64,000 nt of DNA from RBG-16-66-20 sp035308765 (GTDB lineage Bacteria; Pseudomonadota; Gammaproteobacteria; Burkholderiales; SG8-39). The translations under genes and the position numbers were made by a program. Below are positions 31,909 to 40,157 of the stretch, one piece after another (position 1 is the stretch's first letter; each line of letters starts with the position of its first letter). The DNA lies in the NCBI GenBank assembly GCA_035308765.1, contig DATGGA010000027.1:1-64000 (forward strand), read 5' to 3'. Under the pieces are notes generated by a model that saw nothing but the letters and a program-made list of their open reading frames with translations, did no database searches and had not been told where the DNA came from.

Positions 31909-32820
31909 CTAGCCGTCGTCCTCCATCGCCAGCTTCTGGCGCGCGAGGAATTCAGCTGCCGAATCCTTGCCGCGCAGTTGCAGGATGTAATTGCGCACCG
32001 CCGCTTCGAGCAGCACGGCGAGGTTGCGCCCGGCCGCGACCGGGATCACGACCTTGCGCACCGTCACGCCGAGGATTTCCTCGGAAAGTTCTGACAATGG
32101 CAGGCGTTCGCTGGTGTCACGCGCACTCCCCTTGGCGGGTTTCTCGAGATGGGCGATCAGTTTCAGCTTCATTTTAGGCCGTACCGCCGTCTCGCCGTAG
32201 ATGGCGCGGATGTTGATGAGGCCCAGGCCGCGCACTTCGAGGAAGTCCTTGAGCAGGGGGGGGCAGCGGCCCTCGAGCGTGGTCGCGGCAATGCGCGAGA
32301 TTTCGACCACGTCATCGGCCACCAGGCCCTGGCCGCGGCTGATCAGTTCGAGGGCGAGTTCGCTCTTGCCGACGCCGGAATCCCCGGTGATCAGCACGCC
32401 CACGCCGAGCACGTCCATCAGCACGCCATGGCGCTCGGTCATGTCAGCGAGCCGCTTGGCGAGGTAGTTCGCCAGTTTCTCGATGACCCGCGCGGCGGGA
32501 AGGGGAGAGGTGAAGAGGGGCGTCTGGCTGCGTTCCGCCCCCTCGATCAGTGGCTGCGGTGGCGCGACGCCGTCGGCGAAGATCACCGCAGCCGGAGCCG
32601 GCGCGAACAGGCGATCCGCCAGCCCCGTGATCGTGCCTGCTTCGTAGGTGCCGATCACCTGGACGCTGTTCGGGTGGGTGAGGTTGAGGTGGCCTATCAG
32701 CGCCGCGGCCGCCGCCGACTCGCGGCGCACCGCAGTGCGGCCTTCGCGCCCGGCTATCCAGGCCAGCGAAAGCGCCTCGCGGTTGTCCTCATGCAACTGC
32801 GCGACGTTGACCTGAAGCAT
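31909..32820 (-). CDS. hprK: HPr kinase/phosphorylase
   Basis: A 303-residue bifunctional enzyme acting on a serine of HPr-type proteins. The N-terminal domain is followed by the P-loop GDSGVGKSELALEL and the signature LEVRGLGLINIRAIYG. The ATG is set by MLQVNVAQLHEDN and overlaps the end of ptsN by 32 bp. Together with ptsN it belongs to the nitrogen-type PTS. No ptsH or ptsP gene is in the window. Confidence 0.95.
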   Translation of the reverse strand: MLQVNVAQLHEDNREALSLAWIAGREGRTAVRRESAAAAALIGHLNLTHPNSVQVIGTYEAGTITGLADRLFAPAPAAVIFADGVAPPQPLIEGAERSQTPLFTSPLPAARVIEKLANYLAKRLADMTERHGVLMDVLGVGVLITGDSGVGKSELALELISRGQGLVADDVVEISRIAATTLEGRCPPLLKDFLEVRGLGLINIRAIYGETAVRPKMKLKLIAHLEKPAKGSARDTSERLPLSELSEEILGVTVRKVVIPVAAGRNLAVLLEAAVRNYILQLRGKDSAAEFLARQKLAMEDDG

Positions 32821-33274
32821 CGGGCTGCCATGTGGAGATGATCTGGTGCAGCGCCGCCGCGTCCGCGGCGCCTGCCATCGCTTCACGCAGCGCGCGGTCG
32901 CTGAACATCTGCGCCAGTTCCGACAGGATCTCGAGGTGCTTCTCGGTGGCGTGCTCTGGCACCAGCAGCGCGAATACCAGGCCCACGGGCTTTCCGTCCG
33001 GCGCATCAAAGGGCACCGGCTGCGACAGGCGGACGAACGCGCCCAGGGCCTCCTTCAGCCCCTTGATGCGTCCGTGCGGGATCGCGACGCCCTGGCCAAG
33101 GCCGGTCGAGCCCAGGCGTTCGCGGGCGAACAGGCTTTCGAACACCACGCCACGGGCGATGCCGTGCTGGTTTTCGAACAGCAATCCGACCTGCTCGAAC
33201 AGCCGCTTCTTGCTGGAAGCGGCAAGGTCGGGCAGGACGTTCGCGGGGGGGAGGAGCTTTGCGACCAGGGACAT
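32789..33274 (-). CDS. ptsN: PTS IIA-like nitrogen regulatory protein
   Basis: A 161-residue EIIA-Ntr. The phosphoacceptor His is in GVAIPHGRIKGL. VGLVFALLVPEHATEKHLEIL follows in the core. It regulates potassium transport and stress responses by its phosphorylation state. It is the first gene after rpoN, without the hpf gene that usually separates them. Confidence 0.95.
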   Translation of the reverse strand: MSLVAKLLPPANVLPDLAASSKKRLFEQVGLLFENQHGIARGVVFESLFARERLGSTGLGQGVAIPHGRIKGLKEALGAFVRLSQPVPFDAPDGKPVGLVFALLVPEHATEKHLEILSELAQMFSDRALREAMAGAADAAALHQIISTWQPDASGQRRAVA

Positions 33275-33326
33275 GGGAAGGTGCGCGGAAAGGCGCAGAG
33301 GGCGCGGATTATAGCCCGCCGTTTTC

Positions 33327-34760
33327 CTACAGGCTCTTGCGCTGGTTGACCGGCGGAATCTGCAGTGATTCCCGGTACTTGGCTATGGTCCGGCGCGCCA
33401 CGACGATGCCCTGCTCGCCGAGAATCTGGGCGATGCGCGAGTCCGACAGGGGCGCCTTGGCGTCCTCCGCGGCGACCAGTTGCTTGATCAGGGCCCGGAT
33501 CGCGGTGGAGGAAGCGGCGCCGCCGGTGTCGGTGGCGACATGGCTGCCGAAAAAGTACTTGAGTTCGAATGTGCCGCGCGGCGTCGCCATGTATTTCTGC
33601 GTCGTTACGCGCGAAATCGTGCTTTCGTGCACGCTGAGAACGTCGGCGATTTCGCGCAGCACCATGGGCCTCATCGCGACTTCGCCGTGCTCGAGGAAAT
33701 TGCGCTGCCGGTCGACGATCGCCTGCGATACGCGCAAGATGGTGTCGAAGCGCTGCAGCACGTTCTTGATCAGCCAGCGCGCCTCCTGCAGCTGCGAGGC
33801 GAGCGCATTGCCGCCGCTGCCGCGCGGGCGCGCGGCGAGCTCCGCATACAGCCGGTTGACCCGCAGGCGCGGCATCGCTTCCTGGTTGAGAGTCGCGCGC
33901 CAGACGCCTTTCACTTTGCGCACGACGACATCGGGGACCACATAGCGGGTCTCGATCCTGGCGAAGGCGGCCCCGGGCCTGGGATTGAGGCCGCGGATCA
34001 GCAACTGAGCCGCGCGCAGCGCTTCGTCGCTGGCGCCGGTGGTGCTCTTCAGCCGCACGTAGTCCCGGCTGGCGAGGAGTTCCAGGTGCTGTTCGCAGAT
34101 CGCGAGCGCCAGGGCGGCGTGGGGCCCGGCGCCTTCCTTCATGGCGCGGATCTGCAGCGCGAGGCATTCGCCGGGCGTACGGGCCCCGACGCCAGGCGGC
34201 TCGAAATTCTGCAGGTGTCTGAGCGCGATCGCGAGCTCCTCGACGTTGACTTCGGCCTCGGCCGACATCAGTGCCGCGATCTCCTCCAGCGACTGCGTCA
34301 GGTAGCCATCCTCGTCGAGCGCGTCGACGAGCAGCCCGACCAGCGCGCGGTCGCGCGTGCCGAGGTTGGTCAGCGCGAGTTCGCTGTTGAGGTGGTCGCG
34401 CAGGGTGGGCAGGTCGGGGGCCGCGTTGGTGCGGTCGCCGTCATCCTCGCCGCTGTCTTCGGCGCCGCGCCAGGGCGCGGCGAAATCCGCCGGGAGCTCC
34501 TCGTTGCGTTCCGGGTTGCCGCCCGGACTCTCGTCGGCCGAGGTCCCGGAGGGGGCTTCCCGGTCGGCGTTCGCAGGGGCCGCAGCGGCGGCCGCGTCGC
34601 TTTCCCCGTCTTCGAGTTCGAGGATCGGGTTCTCCATCAGCAGGCGCTCGATTTCCTGGTTCAACTCGACGGTCGAGAGCTGCAGCAGGCGGATCGACTG
34701 CTGCAGCTGCGGCGTCAGCGTCAGGTGCTGCGACAGCCGGAACTGCATGGTCGGCTTCAT
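33327..34760 (-). CDS. rpoN: RNA polymerase sigma-54 factor
   Basis: A 477-residue sigma factor. The Gln-rich region I (MQFRLSQHLTLTPQLQQSIRLLQLS) is followed by an acidic, variable region II, a core-binding and HTH region III, and the RpoN box VARRTIAKYRESLQIP near the C terminus, which reads the -24 element. It recognises GG-N10-GC promoters and needs an NtrC-type activator. One such activator is encoded at 59120, and a good sigma-54 promoter precedes the prepilin gene at 42093. It lies 5 bp after lptB. Confidence 0.97.
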   Translation of the reverse strand: MKPTMQFRLSQHLTLTPQLQQSIRLLQLSTVELNQEIERLLMENPILELEDGESDAAAAAAPANADREAPSGTSADESPGGNPERNEELPADFAAPWRGAEDSGEDDGDRTNAAPDLPTLRDHLNSELALTNLGTRDRALVGLLVDALDEDGYLTQSLEEIAALMSAEAEVNVEELAIALRHLQNFEPPGVGARTPGECLALQIRAMKEGAGPHAALALAICEQHLELLASRDYVRLKSTTGASDEALRAAQLLIRGLNPRPGAAFARIETRYVVPDVVVRKVKGVWRATLNQEAMPRLRVNRLYAELAARPRGSGGNALASQLQEARWLIKNVLQRFDTILRVSQAIVDRQRNFLEHGEVAMRPMVLREIADVLSVHESTISRVTTQKYMATPRGTFELKYFFGSHVATDTGGAASSTAIRALIKQLVAAEDAKAPLSDSRIAQILGEQGIVVARRTIAKYRESLQIPPVNQRKSL

Positions 34761-34765
34761 GGCGG

Positions 34766-35488
34766 CTACATGCGGAAGTTCTCGCCCAGGTAGACGCGGC
34801 GGACGCTGTCGTTGCCCACGATCTCGTCCGGCCGCCCGGAGGCGAGCACTGCACCCTCGTTGATGATGTAGGCGCGATCGCAGATGCCGAGCGTCTCGCG
34901 CACGTTGTGGTCGGTAATCAGCACGCCGATGCCGCGCGCTTTCAGGTATCCGATGATGCGCTGGATGTCCAGCACCGCGATCGGGTCGACGCCGGCGAAG
35001 GGCTCGTCCAGCAGGATGAAGGCCGGCTTGGTGCCCAGGGCGCGGGCGATCTCGACCCGCCGGCGCTCTCCGCCTGAGAGGGAGAGGGCGGTGTGCTTGC
35101 GCAGATGCGCGATGCCGAGTTCGCCCAGCAGTTCGGTCAGGCGCGGCGGGATGTCCTCGGGCAGCAGGCCCTGAAGTTCCAGCACCGCCTGCACGTTCTC
35201 CTCCACCGAGAGTTTGCGGAATACCGAGTTTTCCTGCGGCAGGTAGGAAATGCCGAGCCGGGCCCGGCGGTGAATCGGCAGCTTCGTAAGGTCGCCGCCA
35301 TCGAGATGAATACTGCCGGCGTCCGCCGGCACCAGGCCGACGATCATGTAGAAGCAGGTAGTCTTGCCGGCGCCGTTCGGCCCCAGCAGGCCGACTACTT
35401 CGCCGCTGGCTACCTCGAGCGACACGCCCTCGACCACGGTGCGCGAACCGAAGCGCTTGCGCAGTCTGTCCGCGCGCAGGACGCTCAT
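34766..35488 (-). CDS. lptB: LPS export ABC ATPase LptB
   Basis: A 240-residue ATPase of the Lpt bridge. Walker A is GPNGAGKTT, the signature is LSGGERRRVEIARAL, Walker B is FILLDEPFAGVDP, and the H-loop is ITDHNV. The C terminus (ILASGRPDEIVGNDSVRRVYLGENF-like) is typical. It powers LptFG, which are not in the window. Its ATG overlaps the lptA stop. Confidence 0.97.
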   Translation of the reverse strand: MSVLRADRLRKRFGSRTVVEGVSLEVASGEVVGLLGPNGAGKTTCFYMIVGLVPADAGSIHLDGGDLTKLPIHRRARLGISYLPQENSVFRKLSVEENVQAVLELQGLLPEDIPPRLTELLGELGIAHLRKHTALSLSGGERRRVEIARALGTKPAFILLDEPFAGVDPIAVLDIQRIIGYLKARGIGVLITDHNVRETLGICDRAYIINEGAVLASGRPDEIVGNDSVRRVYLGENFRM

Positions 35489-36033
35489 TTCTTCTCGGGC
35501 GTCAACTTTGGCTGGAGCACCGCTTTTACCCGGCCCTCGGGCGCGGTGGGCGCGGCGTCCTTCGCTGCGCTCACCGAGAAAAAATCGGTGCGCTGGTCGA
35601 GGAAGATGTAGTCGCCGTTGACCACGTCCTGGTCCCGCGTCACGCGCGCCCGCTGGAACAGCTCGATGCTCTCCTTACGGCCGTCGATCTTGATCTCCAG
35701 CGCCTCGCCGTCGGTCCAGACGCCTTCCTTGCCGTCCTTGGGATCGCCTTTCTGGCGGAAGCGCACCGGCTTGCCGGTAGCGGTGGAAATCTGGAATCCC
35801 TCGGCATCCTGGTACACCACGATGCGGTCCGCGCGCACCAGGATCGTCCCTTTGGTGACCACGACGCTGCCTTCGAAGATGCTCATGCGTTTCGTGTCGT
35901 CCGAACTCATGCGGTTCGATTCGATGTGCATCGGCTGGTCCTTGTCGGCCTTCTCGGCATGGGCCGGAATCGCCGCCAGCAGGAGGATCGCCGCCGAGAG
36001 CGCGGCGCAAGCCGTGTATGGTGCTTGTCTCAC
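35485..36033 (-). CDS. lptA: LPS transport periplasmic protein LptA
   Basis: A 182-residue protein with a signal peptide cleaved near residue 26 (AIPAHA). The beta-jellyroll OstA domain includes IESNRMSSDDTKRMSIFEGSV and VVTKGTILVRADRIVVYQD. It forms the LPS bridge through the periplasm. Its start overlaps the lptC stop (ATGA). Confidence 0.95.
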   Translation of the reverse strand: MRQAPYTACAALSAAILLLAAIPAHAEKADKDQPMHIESNRMSSDDTKRMSIFEGSVVVTKGTILVRADRIVVYQDAEGFQISTATGKPVRFRQKGDPKDGKEGVWTDGEALEIKIDGRKESIELFQRARVTRDQDVVNGDYIFLDQRTDFFSVSAAKDAAPTAPEGRVKAVLQPKLTPEKK

Positions 36034-36620
36034 TGCTCTGGCTCAGCCCTTTTCTTCGGTTCAAATTGTCCGCGCACCCGCTCGCGCAGAAACAGCTCGT
36101 CCGAGTCCGTGTGGTACTCCATGCCGCGGCCGGAGAGTACACGGTCATCCTCGGTGACTACGACATCGCGATCGGTTTGAACCACGTCGTGCGCCTGCAC
36201 CAGGTGCAGGAAGCTGGTGCGCATGCGGGTCTCGGAGCGGTCGGGCCCCCCGTCGCGTACCAACAGCACGTTGTCGTAGAGGAAAATTTCCTCGCCGTCC
36301 TGCGACAGCGCGCCGCGATCCGCCGTCACGGTCATGCGCGGCTGGTTCGGTTTCGTCTGCACCACGCGCGGCGCCACCAGGTCGGTAGTGTCGTCGTCGG
36401 GGTAATGTATCATTTTCGCCGCCACCAGCGTGTATACGGCGATGCCCTGCGTGTTGAAGCGCGTATGCGCGAGATTGTCCACGATGTAGTCGGGATCGTG
36501 CCGGCGCAGCGACGGGTGCAGGCCTTCTTCTTCGCGCACCATCCGTTCCAGCCAGAAGGTGGTCCCCGCAAGCGCCACCATGAGCGCCAGCGGAAACATC
36601 CGGGTCGTGGAAAGCCTCAC
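36030..36620 (-). CDS. lptC: LPS export protein LptC
   Basis: A 196-residue single-span inner-membrane protein (MFPLALMVALAGTTFWLERM) with a periplasmic LptC jellyroll (DPDYIVDNLAHTRFNTQGIAVYTL). It hands LPS from LptB2FG to LptA. Its start overlaps the kdsC stop by four bases, so the chain kdsC-lptC-lptA-lptB is translationally coupled. Confidence 0.93.
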   Translation of the reverse strand: MRLSTTRMFPLALMVALAGTTFWLERMVREEEGLHPSLRRHDPDYIVDNLAHTRFNTQGIAVYTLVAAKMIHYPDDDTTDLVAPRVVQTKPNQPRMTVTADRGALSQDGEEIFLYDNVLLVRDGGPDRSETRMRTSFLHLVQAHDVVQTDRDVVVTEDDRVLSGRGMEYHTDSDELFLRERVRGQFEPKKRAEPEQ

Positions 36621-37144
36621 GCGAGGTACCGGGCGCGCGTGTCCTGCAACCTGCCTTGCGCGCCCATGAGGAAATCGCAGACTTCGCGCGCAGCGCCGCC
36701 GCCGGCCGGCGCTTGAGCGACATAGTGCGCGTGGCTGCGAACCAGGTCGGGCGCTTCGCGTGGCGCACAGGCGAAGCCGCAGCGCCGCAGCACCGGGAGA
36801 TCGATCAGGTCATCGCCCATGAAGCCGGCCTCGGCGGCCGGCACGCCGAGCCTTGCAGACAGCGAATCGAACGCGGCCAGTTTGTCGTCGATTCCCTGCA
36901 GCACGTGCACGATGCCGAGCTCGGCTGCGCGTACCGAGACCGCCTGCGAGGTCCGGCCGCTCAGCAGGCCGACCATCGTGCCCGACCGCAGCAACTCCTT
37001 GATGCCGTGGCCATCGAAGGCGCTGAACGCCTTGAGCGCCTCGCCGGATGCCCCGTACCACAGCTTGCCGTCGGTGAGGACGCCGTCGACGTCGAACAGC
37101 ATCAGCCTGACGCGTTTGGCGCGTTCCTGGGCGTCAGGCCGCAT
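36617..37144 (-). CDS. kdsC: 3-deoxy-D-manno-octulosonate 8-phosphate phosphatase
   Basis: A 175-residue HAD phosphatase making Kdo from Kdo-8-P. The nucleophile motif is LMLFDVDGVLTDGKL, then GLLSGRTSQAV and FMGDDLIDLPVL. It is cap-less and tetrameric in the family. It lies 5 bp after kdsD, the enzyme two steps earlier in the pathway. Confidence 0.95.
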   Translation of the reverse strand: MRPDAQERAKRVRLMLFDVDGVLTDGKLWYGASGEALKAFSAFDGHGIKELLRSGTMVGLLSGRTSQAVSVRAAELGIVHVLQGIDDKLAAFDSLSARLGVPAAEAGFMGDDLIDLPVLRRCGFACAPREAPDLVRSHAHYVAQAPAGGGAAREVCDFLMGAQGRLQDTRARYLA

Positions 37145-37149
37145 CCGCG

Positions 37150-38139
37150 CTAAACGATCTTGGCCCGGAACAGGTCGTGGATGTTGAGCGCACCGACCAG
37201 CCGGCCGGCGGAATCGACCACCGGGAGTTGAATTGTTTTGCGGTTCTCCATGGCTTCGAGTGCGGTGACTGCCAGCGCGTCGGGCCTGACCGTGCTCGGT
37301 TTGGTCGTCATGACTGCCTTGATCCGTGTGTTGCCCGGATCGGCTTTTCGCTGCAGGCTGCGCCGCAGGTCGCCATCGGTAAATACACCGAGAAGCCGCT
37401 CCTTGCGATCGACGACGGCGGTCATGCCCATGCCGGTGCGCGTTATCTCGAGAAGTGCGTCGGCGAGCGTCGCGTCAATTCCCACCTTGGGCACGCCGCT
37501 GCCGGTCCGCATCACATCCGATACCAGCGTCACGAGCTTGCGGCCGAGCGTGCCGCCAGGATGCGCGCGCGCAAACTGATGCGCAGAAAACCCGCGCGCG
37601 TGTAGCAATGCCACCGCGAGTGCGTCGCCCATGGCGAGCGCCGCGGTCGAACTCGCGGTGGGCGCGAGATTGTGAGGACAGGCCTCCTTTTCCACCCCTG
37701 CATCCAGGAACACGTGCGCCTCGCGCGCCAGCGACGAATTTGCGTTGCCGGCGATGACCACGATCTTGGCGCCCTGCCGCTTGATCAGCGGAACGAATTG
37801 CCGCAATTCGTCACTCTCGCCGGAATTGGAGATGGCGACGATCACGTCGTCCCTGCCGATCAGTCCCAGGTCGCCGTGGTTCGCCTCCGCCGCATGGAGA
37901 AAGTAAGCGGGCGTTCCGGTGCTCGACAGGGTGGATGCGATTTTTCGCGCGATATGGCCGGATTTCCCGATTCCGGTCACCACGACACGGCCATTTTTCT
38001 TGCATCCTAGGATCAGGGATACCGCGGCCAGGAACCGGTCGTCGATGCGTCGAATGAGCGCACGGACAGCCGCCGCCTCGATCTTCAAGACCTCGCGCGC
38101 GACATCCAGCGAGGTGCCCGTGGCGTCCTTCGGTATCAT
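37150..38139 (-). CDS. kdsD: D-arabinose 5-phosphate isomerase
   Basis: A 329-residue enzyme converting ribulose 5-P to arabinose 5-P for Kdo synthesis. The SIS domain (GRVVVTGIGKSGHIARKIASTLSSTGTPAYFLHAAEANHGDLG) is followed by two CBS domains. I chose ATG at 38139, giving MIPKDATG and the usual length of about 328. A TTG 39 bp upstream would overlap the divergent antiporter start. It heads the LPS/sigma-54 operon. Confidence 0.95.
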   Translation of the reverse strand: MIPKDATGTSLDVAREVLKIEAAAVRALIRRIDDRFLAAVSLILGCKKNGRVVVTGIGKSGHIARKIASTLSSTGTPAYFLHAAEANHGDLGLIGRDDVIVAISNSGESDELRQFVPLIKRQGAKIVVIAGNANSSLAREAHVFLDAGVEKEACPHNLAPTASSTAALAMGDALAVALLHARGFSAHQFARAHPGGTLGRKLVTLVSDVMRTGSGVPKVGIDATLADALLEITRTGMGMTAVVDRKERLLGVFTDGDLRRSLQRKADPGNTRIKAVMTTKPSTVRPDALAVTALEAMENRKTIQLPVVDSAGRLVGALNIHDLFRAKIV

Positions 38140-38177
38140 GCAGAAAGTATAGCCCAGCCCCTTCAATTTCCTGAGCA

Positions 38178-40157
38178 ATGGACGCCAGCACGTCGCTGCA
38201 ACCGATCCTGATCCTGCTGGCGGCCGCAGTGCTGGCGGTGGTCGTTTGCCGCTTCCTTTCGGCGCCGCCCATCGTCGGCTATCTGGCGGTCGGGCTCGCG
38301 CTTGGCCCGCATGCGCTTGGCGTCATACCCGACGATTCGCAGACGCGCCATCTCGCCGAATTCGGCGTCGTATTCCTGATGTTCTCGATCGGCCTCGAAT
38401 TCAGCCTGTCCAAGCTGCGCGTGATGCGCCGCGAAGTGTTCGGGCTTGGCGCTTCGCAGGTGGCTATCACGATCGCGGCCTGTATTGCGCTTGCGGCGCT
38501 CATGAGCGGAAGCGGAGGTTGGCAGACCGGTCTTGCGCTAGGCGGCGTGGTGGCGATGTCCTCGACCGCGGTCGTCTCCAAGCTGCTCTCGGAACGGCTC
38601 GAACTTGATACTGCGCACGGCAGCGCCGTGATCGGCGTGCTGCTGTTCCAGGATCTTGCCGTGGTGCCGCTCCTGATCGTCGTTCCGGTGCTCGGACAAC
38701 CCGCGGGCGTGATCGGCGCGGCTATTGCGATCGCTCTCGCCAAGGCCGCATTCGTGCTGCTGGTGCTGGTCACGGCCGGGCCGCGCGTGATGCGCGCCTG
38801 GTTCGGGATCGTAGCGCGGCGCAGATCGACCGAGCTGTTCGTCCTGAACGTATTGCTGGTCACGCTTGCGATGGCGTTCGTCACCGGACTCGCCGGCCTG
38901 TCACTGGCCCTGGGGGCGTTCCTTGCCGGAATGTTGATTTCCGAAACCGAATACCGCTACCAGGTAGAGGAGGAGATCAAGCCCTTCCGCGATGTTCTGC
39001 TCGGGCTTTTCTTCGTCACGGTGGGGATGATGCTCGACCTGCGGCTGGTGTTCGAGCGGATCTGGCTCGTGCTCGCGCTGCTCGTGCTGCTGGTGGCGTT
39101 CAAGTTTGCGCTCATTGGCACGCTTGCGCGCGCGTTCGGCAAGGCGCCGGGCGCCGCGCTGCGCACCGCCCTTGCGTTGGCGCAGGGAGGCGAGTTCGGC
39201 TTCGTGCTCCTTATTCAGGCGGCTGGCGGGGTAGTGCCGGATTCGCTGGGACAGCCGCTGCTTGCGGCAATGATCCTGTCGATGATGGCGACGCCGTTGT
39301 TGATCGGCGCGAGCGACCGCATCGTCCTCCGGTTCGCGAACTCGGAGTGGATGCTGCGCTCGCTGGAGATGCACCGTGTTGCGGTGCAATCGCTGGGGAC
39401 GGAGCGCCACGTGGTCATTCTGGGCTATGGGCGCAACGGGCAGCATATCGCCCGCTTGCTCGAAGCGGAGTCGGTACGCTATATCGCCCTGGACCTGGAT
39501 CCGGAGAGAGTGCGCGAGGCTGCGCTGGCCGGGGATACGGTGGTATTCGCCGATTGTTCCAGGCGCGAAGCGCTCATCGCCGCGGGAATCCTGCGCGCGG
39601 CGGCCGTGGTGATCACATTCGCGGATTCGCCCTCCGCAGTGCGCGTGCTTGCGCACATTCAGGCGCTCAATCCTTCTGTGCCGGTGATAGCACGCGCCAG
39701 GGAGGACGCCGACATCGTTCGGCTCACTGCCGCTGGCGCCTCCGAGATCGTGCCCGAGGCGCTCGAGTCCGGGTTGATGCTCGCTTCGCATACGCTGGTC
39801 TGGGTCGGTGTGCCGCTGAATCGCGTGGTACGGCGCGTGCGCGCCGTGCGTGACGAACAGTACGGTCTGCTGCGGGGCCTGTTCCACGGTGCGAGCGACG
39901 AATCCGAGAGTGTCGAAGCGGAGCAGCCCCGGCTGCATGCAGTGACGCTCTCCGGCGATGCGTGGGCGATCGGCCGGTCGTTTGCGGATCTTGGCCTGGA
40001 GGAAAAGGGCGTGCAAGTGAGGGCGGTGCGCCGGTCCGGCGCCGCGCGGCGGCTTTCGCCGCAGGAGGCGGGAGCTCTCGAGCAGGGCGACGTGGTGGTG
40101 ATGCTGGGTGCGCCGGCCTCGCTTGCCGCAGCAGAGATCTGGCTGCTGCAGGGATGA
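38178..40157 (+). CDS. KefB-type cation:proton antiporter with TrkA domains
   Basis: A 659-residue CPA2 transporter. About twelve membrane helices fill residues 10-390, including LAEFGVVFLMFSIGLEFSLSKL and the conserved LFQDLAVVPLL. A TrkA-N (RCK) domain follows with a Rossmann GYGRNGQHIARLL near residue 415, then a TrkA-C domain near the end. It probably exchanges K+ or Na+ for H+ under nucleotide control. It is divergent from kdsD with 38 bp between starts, and its stop overlaps the next start (ATGA). Confidence 0.92.
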   Translation: MDASTSLQPILILLAAAVLAVVVCRFLSAPPIVGYLAVGLALGPHALGVIPDDSQTRHLAEFGVVFLMFSIGLEFSLSKLRVMRREVFGLGASQVAITIAACIALAALMSGSGGWQTGLALGGVVAMSSTAVVSKLLSERLELDTAHGSAVIGVLLFQDLAVVPLLIVVPVLGQPAGVIGAAIAIALAKAAFVLLVLVTAGPRVMRAWFGIVARRRSTELFVLNVLLVTLAMAFVTGLAGLSLALGAFLAGMLISETEYRYQVEEEIKPFRDVLLGLFFVTVGMMLDLRLVFERIWLVLALLVLLVAFKFALIGTLARAFGKAPGAALRTALALAQGGEFGFVLLIQAAGGVVPDSLGQPLLAAMILSMMATPLLIGASDRIVLRFANSEWMLRSLEMHRVAVQSLGTERHVVILGYGRNGQHIARLLEAESVRYIALDLDPERVREAALAGDTVVFADCSRREALIAAGILRAAAVVITFADSPSAVRVLAHIQALNPSVPVIARAREDADIVRLTAAGASEIVPEALESGLMLASHTLVWVGVPLNRVVRRVRAVRDEQYGLLRGLFHGASDESESVEAEQPRLHAVTLSGDAWAIGRSFADLGLEEKGVQVRAVRRSGAARRLSPQEAGALEQGDVVVMLGAPASLAAAEIWLLQG

